Shown here: piece after piece, positions 1 through 10,600 of the stretch
Numbering within the stretch: position 1 is the first letter of the stretch
Layout of the letters: the number at the start of each line of letters is the position of its first letter
Assembly (NCBI RefSeq): GCF_003254585.1
Contig: NZ_QJGZ01000038.1
Span: 124,001 to 188,000 of the forward strand
Length of the DNA stretch: 64,000 nt
Direction of reading: 5' to 3'
Source of the DNA: Flavobacterium sharifuzzamanii
GTDB lineage: Bacteria; Bacteroidota; Bacteroidia; Flavobacteriales; Flavobacteriaceae
Program-made: the position numbers and the translations under genes
The notes under the pieces: generated by a model
What the model was told of the DNA's origin: nothing
Databases searched by the model: none
The model's input: only the letters and a program-made list of their open reading frames with translations

Positions 1-1373
1 TCTTTCAGTAAACTATAAACTAAATCTCCAGCAATACTGTTCGGATTGTTTTCGTCATGGCGAAAACGCTGCACCAAACCCGTATTCGGATTCAAAATAT
101 TCAACCCACCGTTATGTGTTCCCACTAAAACATTTCCGTTATTGTCAAATTCAATGGCTTTAATATTGTTCGAACTTAAACTGTTTGGATTGTTTTCGCT
201 ATTAGAATAATAACTGATGGTATTGGCATTTTTGTTCCAATAATTCAGCCCTTTATCGTTACTGCCAATCCAGAAATTGCCTTTAGCATCTTGTTTGATA
301 ACGCCAATAACTTCATCGTTTAAAGATGGTTTTCCTGAGTTTTGGCTTAAAAGATTAAACTTAATATCGTTTTTATGATAATAGTTCAAACCTCCGTAAT
401 AGGTTCCCAACCAGATTCCGTTTTGTTTGTCTCTAAAAATACATCGAACCGAATTCTGACTTATGGTATAAGGTTGTGAAATTTGGTGTGAATAATTGTT
501 GAATGAGTTGTTTTTAAGGTTATAAATGCTCAAACCTTTAAACGTTCCAAACCATAAATTTCCTTCGGTATCTTTGTTAATGCATCTGATGTTATTATCG
601 GCAATGCTAGTGATTCCAGTGTTGTGCAGGAGAGAAGTAAGGACTTTGTTCTGGGCATTGTATTCAATTACACCTTCGCCTTCTGTAGCGATCCATAATT
701 TTTTTTCTTCGATAAAAACATCATTGATATAAGTTTTTTTTGAAGTCAGATTTATTTTTGAAAGCTGATGAGATTTGGAATTCAGTTGAAAAAGGCCAAC
801 ATCTGTTCCTAATAAAATCTGCTTTTGCCAAATGCCGATGTATGCGATTTTTTTGATTTCATGCGAAGAAGCATTAAACTTTATCGGAACAAAATTCTTT
901 TCATTTGGAGAAAGCACAAAAACATCTCCAGCAATAGAAGAAGCCCAGATTCTATGATGATTGTCTTCTGTAATGGCAGAAATGTACCATTCGCCAATAT
1001 TTCGCGGAAGCGGATAATTGGTAAAACTATCCGTATTGTAATTGTAAACACTAATGCCTTGATTACCGCCAACCCATAATTGTCCTTTATGATCGGTAAA
1101 CAAACTTCGGATGTAATACGATTGCAGACTGTTTTTAACGTCTTTTATTGGGCGATACACTTTAAAACCTTTGCTATCATAACGATTTAATCCGTCTTGT
1201 GTTCCAATCCAGATAAAACCCAAGGTATCCTGCTGAATGGCAAAAACAGAACTTTGCGACAAGCCTTTATCGACCGAAATGGTTCGGAAATAGCGGTCTT
1301 GCACTTGGGCATAACTTTTCACACTGAAAAGAGCTATGTAGAAAAACGTAAAAAGGACAATCGTTTTCTTCAT
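1..1373 (-). CDS. HTCS-type sensor, N-terminal propeller part (partial, cut by left edge)
   Basis: I translated this open frame from the minus strand. It starts at an ATG at 1371-1373 with the signal peptide MKKTIVLFTFFYIALFSVKS and stays open for about 457 codons to the window edge. The product begins with the phrase RTISVDKGLSQSSVFAIQQD and then shows repeated G-x-(L/I)-W-(V/I)-G-(T/S) and NNPNSL/I units. These are two-component regulator propeller (Reg_prop) blades, which form the periplasmic sensor of Bacteroidota hybrid two-component systems. The kinase, receiver and AraC-type DNA-binding domains would lie beyond position 1 and are not visible. It is codirectional with, and 76 bp downstream of, the lyase gene of the polysaccharide locus, so it is the likely regulator sensing an oligosaccharide released by these enzymes. 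A histidine kinase without a fused AraC output is the alternative. Confidence 0.85.
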   Translation of the reverse strand, partial: MKKTIVLFTFFYIALFSVKSYAQVQDRYFRTISVDKGLSQSSVFAIQQDTLGFIWIGTQDGLNRYDSKGFKVYRPIKDVKNSLQSYYIRSLFTDHKGQLWVGGNQGISVYNYNTDSFTNYPLPRNIGEWYISAITEDNHHRIWASSIAGDVFVLSPNEKNFVPIKFNASSHEIKKIAYIGIWQKQILLGTDVGLFQLNSKSHQLSKINLTSKKTYINDVFIEEKKLWIATEGEGVIEYNAQNKVLTSLLHNTGITSIADNNIRCINKDTEGNLWFGTFKGLSIYNLKNNSFNNYSHQISQPYTISQNSVRCIFRDKQNGIWLGTYYGGLNYYHKNDIKFNLLSQNSGKPSLNDEVIGVIKQDAKGNFWIGSNDKGLNYWNKNANTISYYSNSENNPNSLSSNNIKAIEFDNNGNVLVGTHNGGLNILNPNTGLVQRFRHDENNPNSIAGDLVYSLLK

Positions 1374-1412
1374 AAAGGTTTGAATTATAATTTGTTATTT
1401 GTTTTTACTGAA

Positions 1413-1428
1413 TGTTTAAATTTAAACA
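1413..1428. promoter_or_regulatory. AT-rich perfect dyad upstream of the HTCS-type gene
   Basis: The sequence TGTTTAAA/TTTAAACA is a perfect 16-bp palindrome in the 76-bp gap between the upstream lyase stop and the sensor start at 1373. It could be a regulator site or a chance AT-rich palindrome. Nothing else in the gap resembles the dyad found in front of the other operons of the locus. Confidence 0.25.
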
Positions 1429-1449
1429 AAAAGCAAATACTTTTTATTC

Positions 1450-4134
1450 TTAATTTTTGTCATATTTGGCCACATTTGGCAATTCATCTATCGCTTCTTG
1501 TCGGATTACTTTAGCATGATCAATTTCAAGCAATAAAGAACTTCCATCGATGTTTGGCATGTATTTTTTTCCTTCAAATTGAATAGGCAGATTTCCGTAG
1601 CTAAACATTGATTTTACTGTATTTCGTGAAACTTGCAATGCCGCAGGTTTTTCTCCGTTTAATTGTGCTTTTATATTCCAATCTCCCACTTGTAAAGCTG
1701 TAATCCCATCTTTGTTGGATAGTGTTTTAATGACTTCTGTTTTCCCATTTTTAATTTGGATGACGGTTAAGAATCTAAATTTTTGTTTTGGCTGAGAAGT
1801 GATTCCCGCGTGCCATTGATCTTTAAATTCTTTAATTTCCCCTTCATCATTGGTCACTTTATTCCAGTTTACAGCAGCTTCGAAAAACTGATTGTGTACC
1901 GCCATTTTTAACGGACTTTCAGCATAAACATTAGCGGTAACACTTCCTAAATCGGTTTTAACTGCAAATTGCTGCTGATTTGAATTTTCTGAATTCTGGC
2001 CTTCAATTGTATAATAAGGGCAATGAAACTGAGTTGTCCATTTTACAGGAGTTTTCGCTTCCAATTCATCATATAAAACAATATATCCGCCTTCCAATTG
2101 CAGCATATGTCTTCTGTATAAGGTTACGCCAGATTCTCCGTAACCGTTTTCTTTACTCGGAACCACTTTTATCTGTTGAAATCTATTCAGCCAAAACTCA
2201 CTTTTAATTTCGCCATACGCATTGCTAGCATCTCCTAGAGCATATTGAATGCGTTTTCCTGCAATCGCTCTCGGAATCCATCCGTAACCTTCTTCACCAA
2301 TTTTCTGATTTAAACTGTCGGCTAAAATGGTGTTGTATGCTTTTGTTGATCGATAATCGAGAAGATTGTGTTTGTCACTGAAATTGCTGTAATAACCCGT
2401 TCCTCCAAAGATTACTTTTCCTTTATAATTGATGGTAAAGGCATTTTGCGAAGCGTGCCCATGTCCAGAAGAACCAAACGGACTGCTGAACAAATAACTG
2501 CTTAACGTTTTATCGGCGTTTGCTAAATCTTCGTGCATCGCGACAACACCTACATCTCCAAATTTGCGTGTTTTTGGTAAAACAGAAGGCGAGGAAGCAG
2601 GTAAATTTCGGTTTGGTTTATAATTTAAAAGTCGGAAAAGAAGATAATCGTCTGTACCGTGATAATACTTCGAATAATCCCTTTTTATGCCGTCAACATA
2701 CCAATTTAAGTAAGGATTGTCCATTTTATAAGTAAGTGCATCTGCAAACCAAGCTTCGCCTTTTGTAATGTAGGGAATATTCTCCCACATGTCGCCAATA
2801 GCAGTGCTTGCCGATTTATTAGGATGTGTATAAAGCATATAGTAAGGCAGATTCTGCATCCAAGGCAATTTGAAATAATCGACTCCGCTAAAATCGCCAA
2901 ACATTTGTGACAAATATATAATTGACTTAAAGTTGACTCTAAAATACCCGTTTCCTTCGTGCCAGCCACCATCTGTTGTGCCTAAAACAGGAAAACGCGA
3001 CGACCAGACTTCATACAAATACGTTAGCCATTCTTTTGCTTCAGGCACATCGTTTATAACCGCAACAGTTGCAATTGCAAGGTTTCGCATGGTAATCTGC
3101 CAAACATGATTGTCGCTAACGTGTAATTCAAAACGATTAGGCAAATGATCGTAAACTCTTTTGGCTCTAAGTTTAATAATGTTTTTAAAAAGTTCTTTTT
3201 CCTGCGGAGATAGAAACTCATAACCTGCATCATAAAACCATCCTAAAGCTTCAAGTACGGCACCTCCTGTAAAGTCATCGCCTGTTGCTAGTCCGTCAGG
3301 ATTCATGTTGGCAATGTTTATAGCTCTGCGTTTCGCATCCAAAATAAAACGCTCGTCTTTAGTAAGCTGATAGGCAATGCATAAATTGCGAACAGGAGTT
3401 CCAACAGCATCTCCAAAACCATGATACATTCGCTCAATAATGATCTTTTTCTCTAAAGGATTTTTGCCTGTCGTATCAATGACACGTTGTGGTTTTTCAG
3501 TTGGAAGAGGAGCCAGCATTAATTTTTCCGCGAAAGCGATAAACTTTTTCGCCTCAGGATTATTCAAGTTGTTGCGATAAAAATCGTCGCCAATAGTACG
3601 CATGTCCCACAAAACTGGATGTGTTCCTTCATTTCGTTTTAAAACTTCGGTTACTGGCGGAGAAACTTTTTCGTTTGCATATTTGGCATCAATTACAAAA
3701 TCGTAAGTGGGTGACCATGTCCATTGATTGCTGCTTTTTAGGGCATAAGCATATTTCCAGTACCATTTTCCGGCTTGTAGTGCTTGATGCAGAGGATAAA
3801 CTGCCCAACGCTGTTCTGCGCTGGCAATTACATTTTTGGTAAAGTTTTTATCGCTGGCAAGCATCACTTTATAGCGAACGTTGCCAATATTTGGATCTTC
3901 TTTAACATCACTGCCGCTTTCCATTGGTTTCACCATTTCTTTGCCATTAGTTCCAGGCCAAAGAAGGGCAGGAGCATTTGTTGGAACTGTTACTCCGTTT
4001 ACAGGATACGGCCATTCGCGTACTCTTGAGTGCAGTTTTTCGGCGGTTAACTTTATGACAGCCTGCTGTTTCTGACTGAAAACTGAGAAGGCTGCCAAAA
4101 GTAACGCAACTGTATATGTTTTTTTATTGATCAT
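1450..4134 (-). CDS. Heparinase II/III-fold polysaccharide lyase with N-terminal DUF4962-like domain
   Basis: This 894-residue secreted protein has a signal peptide (about residues 1-20, ending VFSQ). Residues about 25-160 form an Ig/Fn3-like region of the DUF4962 kind. An (alpha/alpha) toroid follows, and from about residue 530 a beta-sandwich of the heparinase II/III family. The stretch SDNHVWQITMRNL near residue 342 aligns with the catalytic-histidine region of heparinase II. GWHEGNGYFRVNF follows with the expected Tyr, and GHGHASQNAF near 557-566 is the metal-binding histidine segment. The protein would cleave glycosaminoglycan or uronate oligosaccharides by beta-elimination in the periplasm. 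The arrangement recalls PL15 (as in Bacteroides heparin loci) or PL21; I cannot separate these by eye. It lies 19 bp downstream of the sulfatase, in the same operon. Confidence 0.8.
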   Translation of the reverse strand: MINKKTYTVALLLAAFSVFSQKQQAVIKLTAEKLHSRVREWPYPVNGVTVPTNAPALLWPGTNGKEMVKPMESGSDVKEDPNIGNVRYKVMLASDKNFTKNVIASAEQRWAVYPLHQALQAGKWYWKYAYALKSSNQWTWSPTYDFVIDAKYANEKVSPPVTEVLKRNEGTHPVLWDMRTIGDDFYRNNLNNPEAKKFIAFAEKLMLAPLPTEKPQRVIDTTGKNPLEKKIIIERMYHGFGDAVGTPVRNLCIAYQLTKDERFILDAKRRAINIANMNPDGLATGDDFTGGAVLEALGWFYDAGYEFLSPQEKELFKNIIKLRAKRVYDHLPNRFELHVSDNHVWQITMRNLAIATVAVINDVPEAKEWLTYLYEVWSSRFPVLGTTDGGWHEGNGYFRVNFKSIIYLSQMFGDFSGVDYFKLPWMQNLPYYMLYTHPNKSASTAIGDMWENIPYITKGEAWFADALTYKMDNPYLNWYVDGIKRDYSKYYHGTDDYLLFRLLNYKPNRNLPASSPSVLPKTRKFGDVGVVAMHEDLANADKTLSSYLFSSPFGSSGHGHASQNAFTINYKGKVIFGGTGYYSNFSDKHNLLDYRSTKAYNTILADSLNQKIGEEGYGWIPRAIAGKRIQYALGDASNAYGEIKSEFWLNRFQQIKVVPSKENGYGESGVTLYRRHMLQLEGGYIVLYDELEAKTPVKWTTQFHCPYYTIEGQNSENSNQQQFAVKTDLGSVTANVYAESPLKMAVHNQFFEAAVNWNKVTNDEGEIKEFKDQWHAGITSQPKQKFRFLTVIQIKNGKTEVIKTLSNKDGITALQVGDWNIKAQLNGEKPAALQVSRNTVKSMFSYGNLPIQFEGKKYMPNIDGSSLLLEIDHAKVIRQEAIDELPNVAKYDKN

Positions 4135-4153
4135 TTGTTTGGTGTTGAATGAT

Positions 4154-5533
4154 TTATAATCCAGATTGAAACGAATCGCCGTTCTTTTTGCACCATTCTT
4201 TTAGATAACGGCGCATGTTGAGCAGTTCTTTTTTATACGTTTTGTTTACGGCTAAATTTGTTATTTCGCCTGGATCTGTGGTTAGATTGAATAGTTGTTC
4301 TTTTAAATCGCCTTTGTTGTAAACGATATACTTAAAATCTTTAGAAATGACAGCACGTCCGCTAATTCCTAAAAGTTCTTCGTTATCGGCAAAATCGGTT
4401 TCTATAACCAAACTATCGCGCAGTTTTAGAGCTGGATTTGCTATTTTTTTGCTTAAATCAATTCCTTTTAAATCAGAAGGTTTTGAAACTCCTGTAAAAC
4501 CGCAGAGGGTTGGAATAATGTCTATTCCGTTGCAAACCAACATTTCATCTGTACTTGGTTTCCATTCTCCAATTTTTGAAATGATAAACGGAATTTTAGC
4601 CGATTCTTCGTAAAGAATCTGTTTCTGATTCCAGCTGTGCCCTGCATAACCATCACCATGATCGGCAGTAAAGACTATGATTGTATTTTTTTCTATTCCG
4701 TATTTTTTTAGCGAAGCCAAAACCATTTCAATATAACTATCTACTTTTTCAATCAGTCTATTGTACGCCCAACGATATTGACGCCATTGATCGGCTGTCC
4801 AGTTTACTGATGGATAAGTTCTAAAACTTACTTTTTGCTGTTCGCGTACTATTTTGGGTTCGTATTCTGGAATTTTCCAATTGGCAGGAAGTGGGGGACA
4901 TTGGTCTGGAGATGGAGCATTTTCTAAAACATCCATTTTAAGATCTTCTCCGCGTGCCCATTCGCAAATGTCATGCGGATTTAAAAAAGAGGCTACAAGT
5001 AAAAAAGGCGTGTTTTTATTTTCTTTAATAAATCGTGCACAGAAAGAAGGCGTCGCAGCATCGTTGTAATCCTGAAAATTAGTGTTTTCTATATACTCGA
5101 AACCATGCTGACTTTTTTTGGAACTAGGAACGGGAAGATGCCATTTTCCAACATAACCTGTTTTATATCCTCCGTTTTGAAAAATTTTCCCCATCATCAA
5201 TAAATCATCTGGCCATTGTCCGTCTTTTTCTGGGGCATTGCCAATAAAGCCAGTCTCATAAGGCATTTTACCGCTCATAATGGCAGAACGTGATGGCGAA
5301 CACAAGGGCTGTGCACAATAGGCTTTGGTAAAACGAACTCCATTTTGAGCCAGTTTATCCATCGCAGGCGTATGCAGGTTTGAGTTTCCTGCGTTGCTCA
5401 TCGCATCAGCGGTTTGCTGATCGGTCATAATGATTAAAATGTTCGGACGGTCAGCTTTTTGCGCATAATTAAGTAATGGAATATTTAAAATTCCTAAGAG
5501 GAACAGAACGAATATGTTTTTTTGAAATTTCAT
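4154..5533 (-). CDS. Family S1 sulfatase (glycosaminoglycan-type)
   Basis: This 459-residue sulfatase has a signal peptide (about residues 1-24). NILIIMTDQQ (31-40) carries the first metal-binding Asp. The signature C-S-P-S-R at residues 78-82 has Cys78 as the residue converted to formylglycine. Near residue 290 TADHGDGYAGH supplies further metal ligands. Sulfatases of this family remove sulfate esters or N-sulfates from sugars. Set among heparinase-type lyases and a GH88, it most likely acts on sulfated GlcN or uronate units of heparin/heparan oligosaccharides, but the exact position cleaved cannot be read from the sequence. Maturation needs an anSME or FGE enzyme, which is not in the window. 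It follows SusD by 225 bp and carries its own upstream dyad at 5612-5629. Confidence 0.9.
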   Translation of the reverse strand: MKFQKNIFVLFLLGILNIPLLNYAQKADRPNILIIMTDQQTADAMSNAGNSNLHTPAMDKLAQNGVRFTKAYCAQPLCSPSRSAIMSGKMPYETGFIGNAPEKDGQWPDDLLMMGKIFQNGGYKTGYVGKWHLPVPSSKKSQHGFEYIENTNFQDYNDAATPSFCARFIKENKNTPFLLVASFLNPHDICEWARGEDLKMDVLENAPSPDQCPPLPANWKIPEYEPKIVREQQKVSFRTYPSVNWTADQWRQYRWAYNRLIEKVDSYIEMVLASLKKYGIEKNTIIVFTADHGDGYAGHSWNQKQILYEESAKIPFIISKIGEWKPSTDEMLVCNGIDIIPTLCGFTGVSKPSDLKGIDLSKKIANPALKLRDSLVIETDFADNEELLGISGRAVISKDFKYIVYNKGDLKEQLFNLTTDPGEITNLAVNKTYKKELLNMRRYLKEWCKKNGDSFQSGL

Positions 5534-5611
5534 CTCTATTTTACTAGTGGATTCTTTTATTTTAATGCTTTGAATCTAAAAACGAAAATACCAATCATTG
5601 TTTATTTATAG

Positions 5612-5629
5612 TTTTGAATTTGTTCAAAA
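5612..5629 (-). promoter_or_regulatory. Candidate HTCS operator upstream of the sulfatase
   Basis: The sequence TTTTGAATTTGTTCAAAA is a perfect 7-bp inverted repeat with a 4-bp centre. Closely similar copies lie upstream of susC (11085-11102) and GH88 (14845-14862). On the minus strand the extended match includes AATAG-ATTTTG before the dyad and CAAAACT after it. A -7-like element TATTTTCG (5583-5590) sits 21 bp further downstream, which is the same spacing as at susC. I infer an activator site for the locus regulator. Confidence 0.55.
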
Positions 5630-5690
5630 TGCTATTAGATTTAGCTAAAATAAACGCTTTTTCGTCTAAAATCAGCTTTCTTTAATAACA

Positions 5691-5720
5691 GTTAATGCAG
5701 AACCGAAGCTCTGCACTAAC
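5691..5720 (-). other. Hairpin between susD and the sulfatase
   Basis: GTTAATGCAGA and TCTGCACTAAC form an 11-bp stem with one mismatch around an 8-nt loop, just downstream of the susD stop. On the minus strand no T-run follows. An mRNA-stabilising or processing hairpin, or a weak terminator, is more likely than a classical intrinsic terminator. It would separate abundant susCD transcript from the enzyme genes. Confidence 0.45.
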
Positions 5721-5758
5721 ATTAAACATGAATGGTTTCTAAAATAGATAGTAAGCAC

Positions 5759-7645
5759 TTAGTATTTAGGATTTTGACGTGTGATATTTTTATTGACATC
5801 GGTTTCATTTTGTGGAAAAGGATATAACTCGTGTTTTCCAGTAACAAAATTGGTAATAGAAGGATAAAAGTAGGTTGAACGTATTTGTTTTACGGCTGCA
5901 CTTGTTTCTGCCAGTTTATCTGCTAGAATTCCCCATCTGATCAAATCGGCTCTGCGCATTCCTTCAAAAGAAAGCTCCCAAGCTCTTTCTTGCTGTAAAG
6001 CTTTAAAGAATGCCACTTTATCAAGTCCAGTTGGCAAGTTTATTTCAGTAGTTGTTGGTTTAGGCAATAATCTCGCTGTTGCTGTTGCTCCAGAACCTTT
6101 TCCGTCTGTGCTGGTAATGGTTACTGTTGGCACAGAAGTATAACCATCTCCAGAACGAAGCAGGGCAATAGTATTTACGCCTCCGCTGGCAAGGTTAACG
6201 ACTGCAGCAGCAGCATCTGTACCGCCGCCTCCAGTAATTTGAATAACCAAATTTGCTGCATTGGTATAGCCAGTTCCTTTTGTTTTTAAATCAATTGCAA
6301 TTCGGCTCCCTTGAATGTCAGCGCCAAAAGCTCTTTTACGAACTTGGTTTATAGCTTCGTAAGCAAGTGCATTTGGGCCTTCGTTTAATTCATTTTCTAC
6401 TTCTGCACGCATTAAAAGCAAGTCAGAATAACGCATAATAACCCAATTGATGTGCGTGTAGACTCTTTCTGCGGTTGCATTGGTCATAAATTCTCTGTTC
6501 CATTTTGAAACGGTCCATCTTTCGTCTTGATTGGTAGTCAAAAGCGGAATTTTATTCCCCAAATTATTAATCTGATAAGTGGCAATTGAGAAGTCTCTTC
6601 TTTGGTCTGCAGCGTTATAACTGTTGTAAAAAGGTTTCGGGACTAAACATCTAGCAATATTTGACGGATATACGCCGCTTGCAGTCGTAGGGCCATTAAA
6701 ATTACCAATCCATGAAGCATTTCCAATATTTCCTGATGGATTATAGAAGGCAACTTGAAAAATATTCTCGGTTGGTTCTAAAACGTGCTGACATTGGTTT
6801 TTAAACACTTTGGAATAAGACGGATTCAATTTGTACGGATTTTGCGCCATTACATCATTGATTTCCTTTTGCGCAATTTTATAATAGTCTTTATAATTGG
6901 CAGGACGTTTTATAACGCCGTCTGCGCCTAAAGAGTATCCTCCAGCAAATAAAGCTACTCTGGCAAGCATAGATTTTGCGCCCCATTTATTGATACGTTC
7001 GTCTGTTGGCATCTGGTCTGGCAGAAGTAAAGCAGCTTCCTGCATATCTTTTATAACCTGAGTGTATATTTCCTGACGATCTACCAAAGCACCGCTAAGT
7101 TTATCTCCCGACTGTGAACTTTTTGTTTTAAATGGCACATCTCCCCACAAACGCACCAATTCTGAATAGTAAAATCCGCGAAGGAATTTAGCTTCGCCAA
7201 GAAAACGGTTTAATTGCTGTTTTTGAGTTTCGGTTCCGTTAGTATACAGTTCCATTTGCGGAATTCTTTCGATCACCACATTTGCTCTGTCAATTCCTTC
7301 GTACAATTTACTCCAAGCCAGATAAAAGGTGTTGGTTTGAGAAATGCCTTGATAATGTGCAATTGTTCGCCAGTCATCGGCACCAATTCCCGACATTTGT
7401 TCAATGTCAGTATCAGCATCAAAAATTAGCGAAATGTTCCATCCATAACTGTCCATAGAAGACATCGCTTCGTAAACTCCGAGGGTTGCCATATTGGCTT
7501 CGTTTACATCAGAAAAAAAGTTAGCTGTGGTAAAGTAAGAGTAAGGAGTAACGTCTAAATCTTTGTCACAGGAATTAAGAGGCAATAGGAGACAGGCTAC
7601 ACCTGCTATAACCATTGCTTTGCGTGAAAATATATTGTGTTTCAT
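5759..7645 (-). CDS. SusD/RagB-family surface glycan-binding lipoprotein with an extra internal domain
   Basis: This 628-residue lipoprotein has a lipobox LNSC (Cys26) and is the outer-membrane partner that lids the SusC channel. The SusD N-terminal TPR region and the C-terminal core are both present. The core is recognisable by ERAWELSFEGMRRADLIRWG and the terminal ITRQNPKY. Between NQVRKRAFGADIQ and TEINLPTGLDKVAF, roughly residues 443-528, lies an insertion of about 80 residues. It is rich in Gly, Ala, Thr and Val and holds two related halves (KGTGYTNAANLVIQITGGGG and SGDGYTSVPTVTITST). Such GYTS/VPTV repeats are not part of the SusD core and probably form an added beta-structured loop. 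The gene starts 16 bp downstream of the SusC gene and is its obligate partner in glycan import. Confidence 0.93.
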   Translation of the reverse strand: MKHNIFSRKAMVIAGVACLLLPLNSCDKDLDVTPYSYFTTANFFSDVNEANMATLGVYEAMSSMDSYGWNISLIFDADTDIEQMSGIGADDWRTIAHYQGISQTNTFYLAWSKLYEGIDRANVVIERIPQMELYTNGTETQKQQLNRFLGEAKFLRGFYYSELVRLWGDVPFKTKSSQSGDKLSGALVDRQEIYTQVIKDMQEAALLLPDQMPTDERINKWGAKSMLARVALFAGGYSLGADGVIKRPANYKDYYKIAQKEINDVMAQNPYKLNPSYSKVFKNQCQHVLEPTENIFQVAFYNPSGNIGNASWIGNFNGPTTASGVYPSNIARCLVPKPFYNSYNAADQRRDFSIATYQINNLGNKIPLLTTNQDERWTVSKWNREFMTNATAERVYTHINWVIMRYSDLLLMRAEVENELNEGPNALAYEAINQVRKRAFGADIQGSRIAIDLKTKGTGYTNAANLVIQITGGGGTDAAAAVVNLASGGVNTIALLRSGDGYTSVPTVTITSTDGKGSGATATARLLPKPTTTEINLPTGLDKVAFFKALQQERAWELSFEGMRRADLIRWGILADKLAETSAAVKQIRSTYFYPSITNFVTGKHELYPFPQNETDVNKNITRQNPKY

Positions 7646-7661
7646 CTTTTTAAACTTTAAA

Positions 7662-10600
7662 TTATAATGAAATATTTAATCCTGTAACAAAGGATTTACT
7701 TCTAGGGTAAGCACTAAAATCGACTCCTCTGGTAATGGCATTGTTAAGAACATTTACCTCAGGATCATAACCAGAATATTTAGTAAATACATATAAGTTA
7801 TAAGCCGTAAAATAGATTCTTAGATTTGAGATTTTAGATTTCTTAAGCCAGTCTTTTGGCAATGTATAACCTAAGCTGATGTTGTTAATTCTTAAGAAAG
7901 AACCATCTTCGATAATGTCGCTGTACAAACGTCCAGTAGTATTACCATTAAAAGCTGGATACTTTTTGCCCACATTTAAAGCTGTTAATTCATCTGGATC
8001 GGTAACACGTTGTCCAGCGTTATTAATCGTAGTCCATCGATCAGCGTAGATGGCAAATGTGTTTAAATTGTCTAGGTTAAGCCTTGAATTGTTTAATACA
8101 TTGGCATTGTAAATATCATTACCCACCGTAAAATCAAGGAAAACACTCAAATCAATTCCTTTATAGCTGAAAGTATTGTTTAGGCCACCAGTATATTTTG
8201 GATTTGCATTTCCGATAATCGTTCTGTCCAAATCGTTTATTACGCCATCAGGTTTTCCGTCAGGGCCACTTATGTCTTTAAATTTGATAAATCCTGGCTG
8301 TACCACAATATTATCGCTTGGCACACCCGATTTTAAAGTATACACTTTTGTGGTTGCATTGTAATCAAAATCGCTAACCTGATACAAACCATCATTTACA
8401 TAACCGTACATGGTTCCAACTGGCTGTCCGACTTTCAGAATATAATCGTTTTTGTCTGTGTAACTGTTTGTAATTAATGAAGTTTCGCCTTCGCTTAATG
8501 CCAGCACTTTTGTTTTATTGAAAGCAATATTAAAAGTAGTATTCCAAATAAAATTATCGTTTTTAATATTTATCGTATTCAGCGTAAACTCTAAACCGCG
8601 ATTAGAAGTTGCCCCAATATTTTGAAACTGCTTTTTAAAGCCAGAACTTGCTGGCACACGAGTGTTGTAAAGCAGATCTTTCGATTTATTCTCATACAAT
8701 TCAGTCGTTAACGAGATTCTTTGTTTAAAAAATCCTAGATCAAGACCAATATTAGTCGATTTGGTCGCTTCCCATTTTAAGAACGGATTAGGAAGGTTGT
8801 TTTGAAAAGCGGTAATATTTGTCTGGTTGTTTAACGGATATGAACCAGAATTAAAAATTCCTAAAGCAGCATAATTAGCAATTCTGTTGTTTCCTGCTTC
8901 ACCATAGCTTAAACGAAGCTTAAGATCTGAAAACACAGGAAGTTTTTGCATGAAATTCTCTTCGATAACTCTCCAAGCAACTGATGCAGAAGGGAAGTAG
9001 CCCCATTGATTTTCAGTTCCAAATTTTGAAGATCCATCCGCTCTTAAACTAGCTGCGAATAAGTATTTATTTTTGAAGGAATAATTGGCTTTTCCGAAGA
9101 AAGAAAGCAATTTGTCATCTTCTGCAAAAGTTGTCGGTATTCCGGCAATAGTTCCAAGCTGTAACTTATCCCAGCTTAAATTTACATTAGGAAAAGCAGA
9201 AGCGGTTGCTGTAACGCCTTCTGTATAATTGTAGATGTATTCTTGTCCAAGAGTAGCATCAAATTTATGGTCTTTGTTAAAAGTATTGCTGTACGTTAAA
9301 ACGTTGTTATAGTTTAAACGGGTTCCAATATTATGCGTTACGCCTCCATTTGCACCACCAGCTCTAATAGCCTGAATACCTCTCGAGTCGTTAAAAAACT
9401 TGCTTTTATTACTATTATCTGTATAACTTACCAATCCGCGGTAAATCAAGTTTGGCGTAATATTATATTGCAGCTGTAAGCTCATGTTAATCGATCTGTT
9501 GATGGCTTCTCTCTTCTGGCTGTCAATTGTAATAAGCGGACTTTGGAATGTTGGTGAATCCTGATTGTCTAACGGATCAACTACTAAAGTTTTAAGATCT
9601 TCGTCAGATCCATTTTTCCCGATAGTTGGTCTGTATTGTAATAAATTTTGCAGCATGCTCAATCTCGTATTTCCGCCATCAGCAGTAGAAAGTCCAGTAA
9701 TTTTTTGATTCGAGTAGTTTACAATTGCATTTACAGAGAATTTCTTGCTGATGTTATTGATCACGTTCAATTTTACGATGTTTTTTACAGAACCCGTTCC
9801 AAGCATAATTCCTTCATCATCATTTACAGAATAGAAAGCATTGTATTTAGTATCATTTTCACCCCCGCTAATGCTAATTTTATGGTACTGATTTACGACA
9901 GCGTTTCCAAAAACTTCATCTTGCCAGTTAATTCCTTTTCTGTTTTTGTATAAACCTTCTAGTTCATCATAAGTTCCATAAGCGCCTACAAACTTCTGCA
10001 TTCTAGCATCATCTGTAGCAGATTCGTATATTAATTTGGTGTAATCATACGGATTCATTACCTCAAGCTTTTTAGCAATGGTCTTTATTCCGCCATAAGT
10101 ATCATAGCTTATAGTCAGTTTTCCGCCTTTGGCTTTTTTGGTTGTTACCAATACAACTCCGTTTGCACCTTGCGCACCATAAATAGATGTTGATGCGGCA
10201 TCTTTTAAAACATCGATAGATTCGATATCCATTGGGTCCAAAAAGCTTAATCCGCCCGTTTGTGCTACTCCGTCAACAACATACAAAGGTTCGTTGCTTT
10301 GAGTAATAGAAGTTCCACCTCTAATTTTTAACGAAGGTTCAGATCCTGGAGTTCCGTCAGACATGGTTACCTGCATACCCGCAATACGACCTTGCAATGC
10401 CTGTGCTACATTCTGTACAGGAACTTTGGCCAATTCCTGACCTTTTACAGAAGAAATAGCTCCCGTAAGATCTTTTCTGGTTTTTGTTCCATATCCTACA
10501 ACTACTACCTCGTCAAGATTGTTGGTATCATCAAGGAGTTTAGTATTGATTTCTGTTCTGTTTTTAACTTGTTCTTCTTTCGTTTTGGTACCAATAAAAG

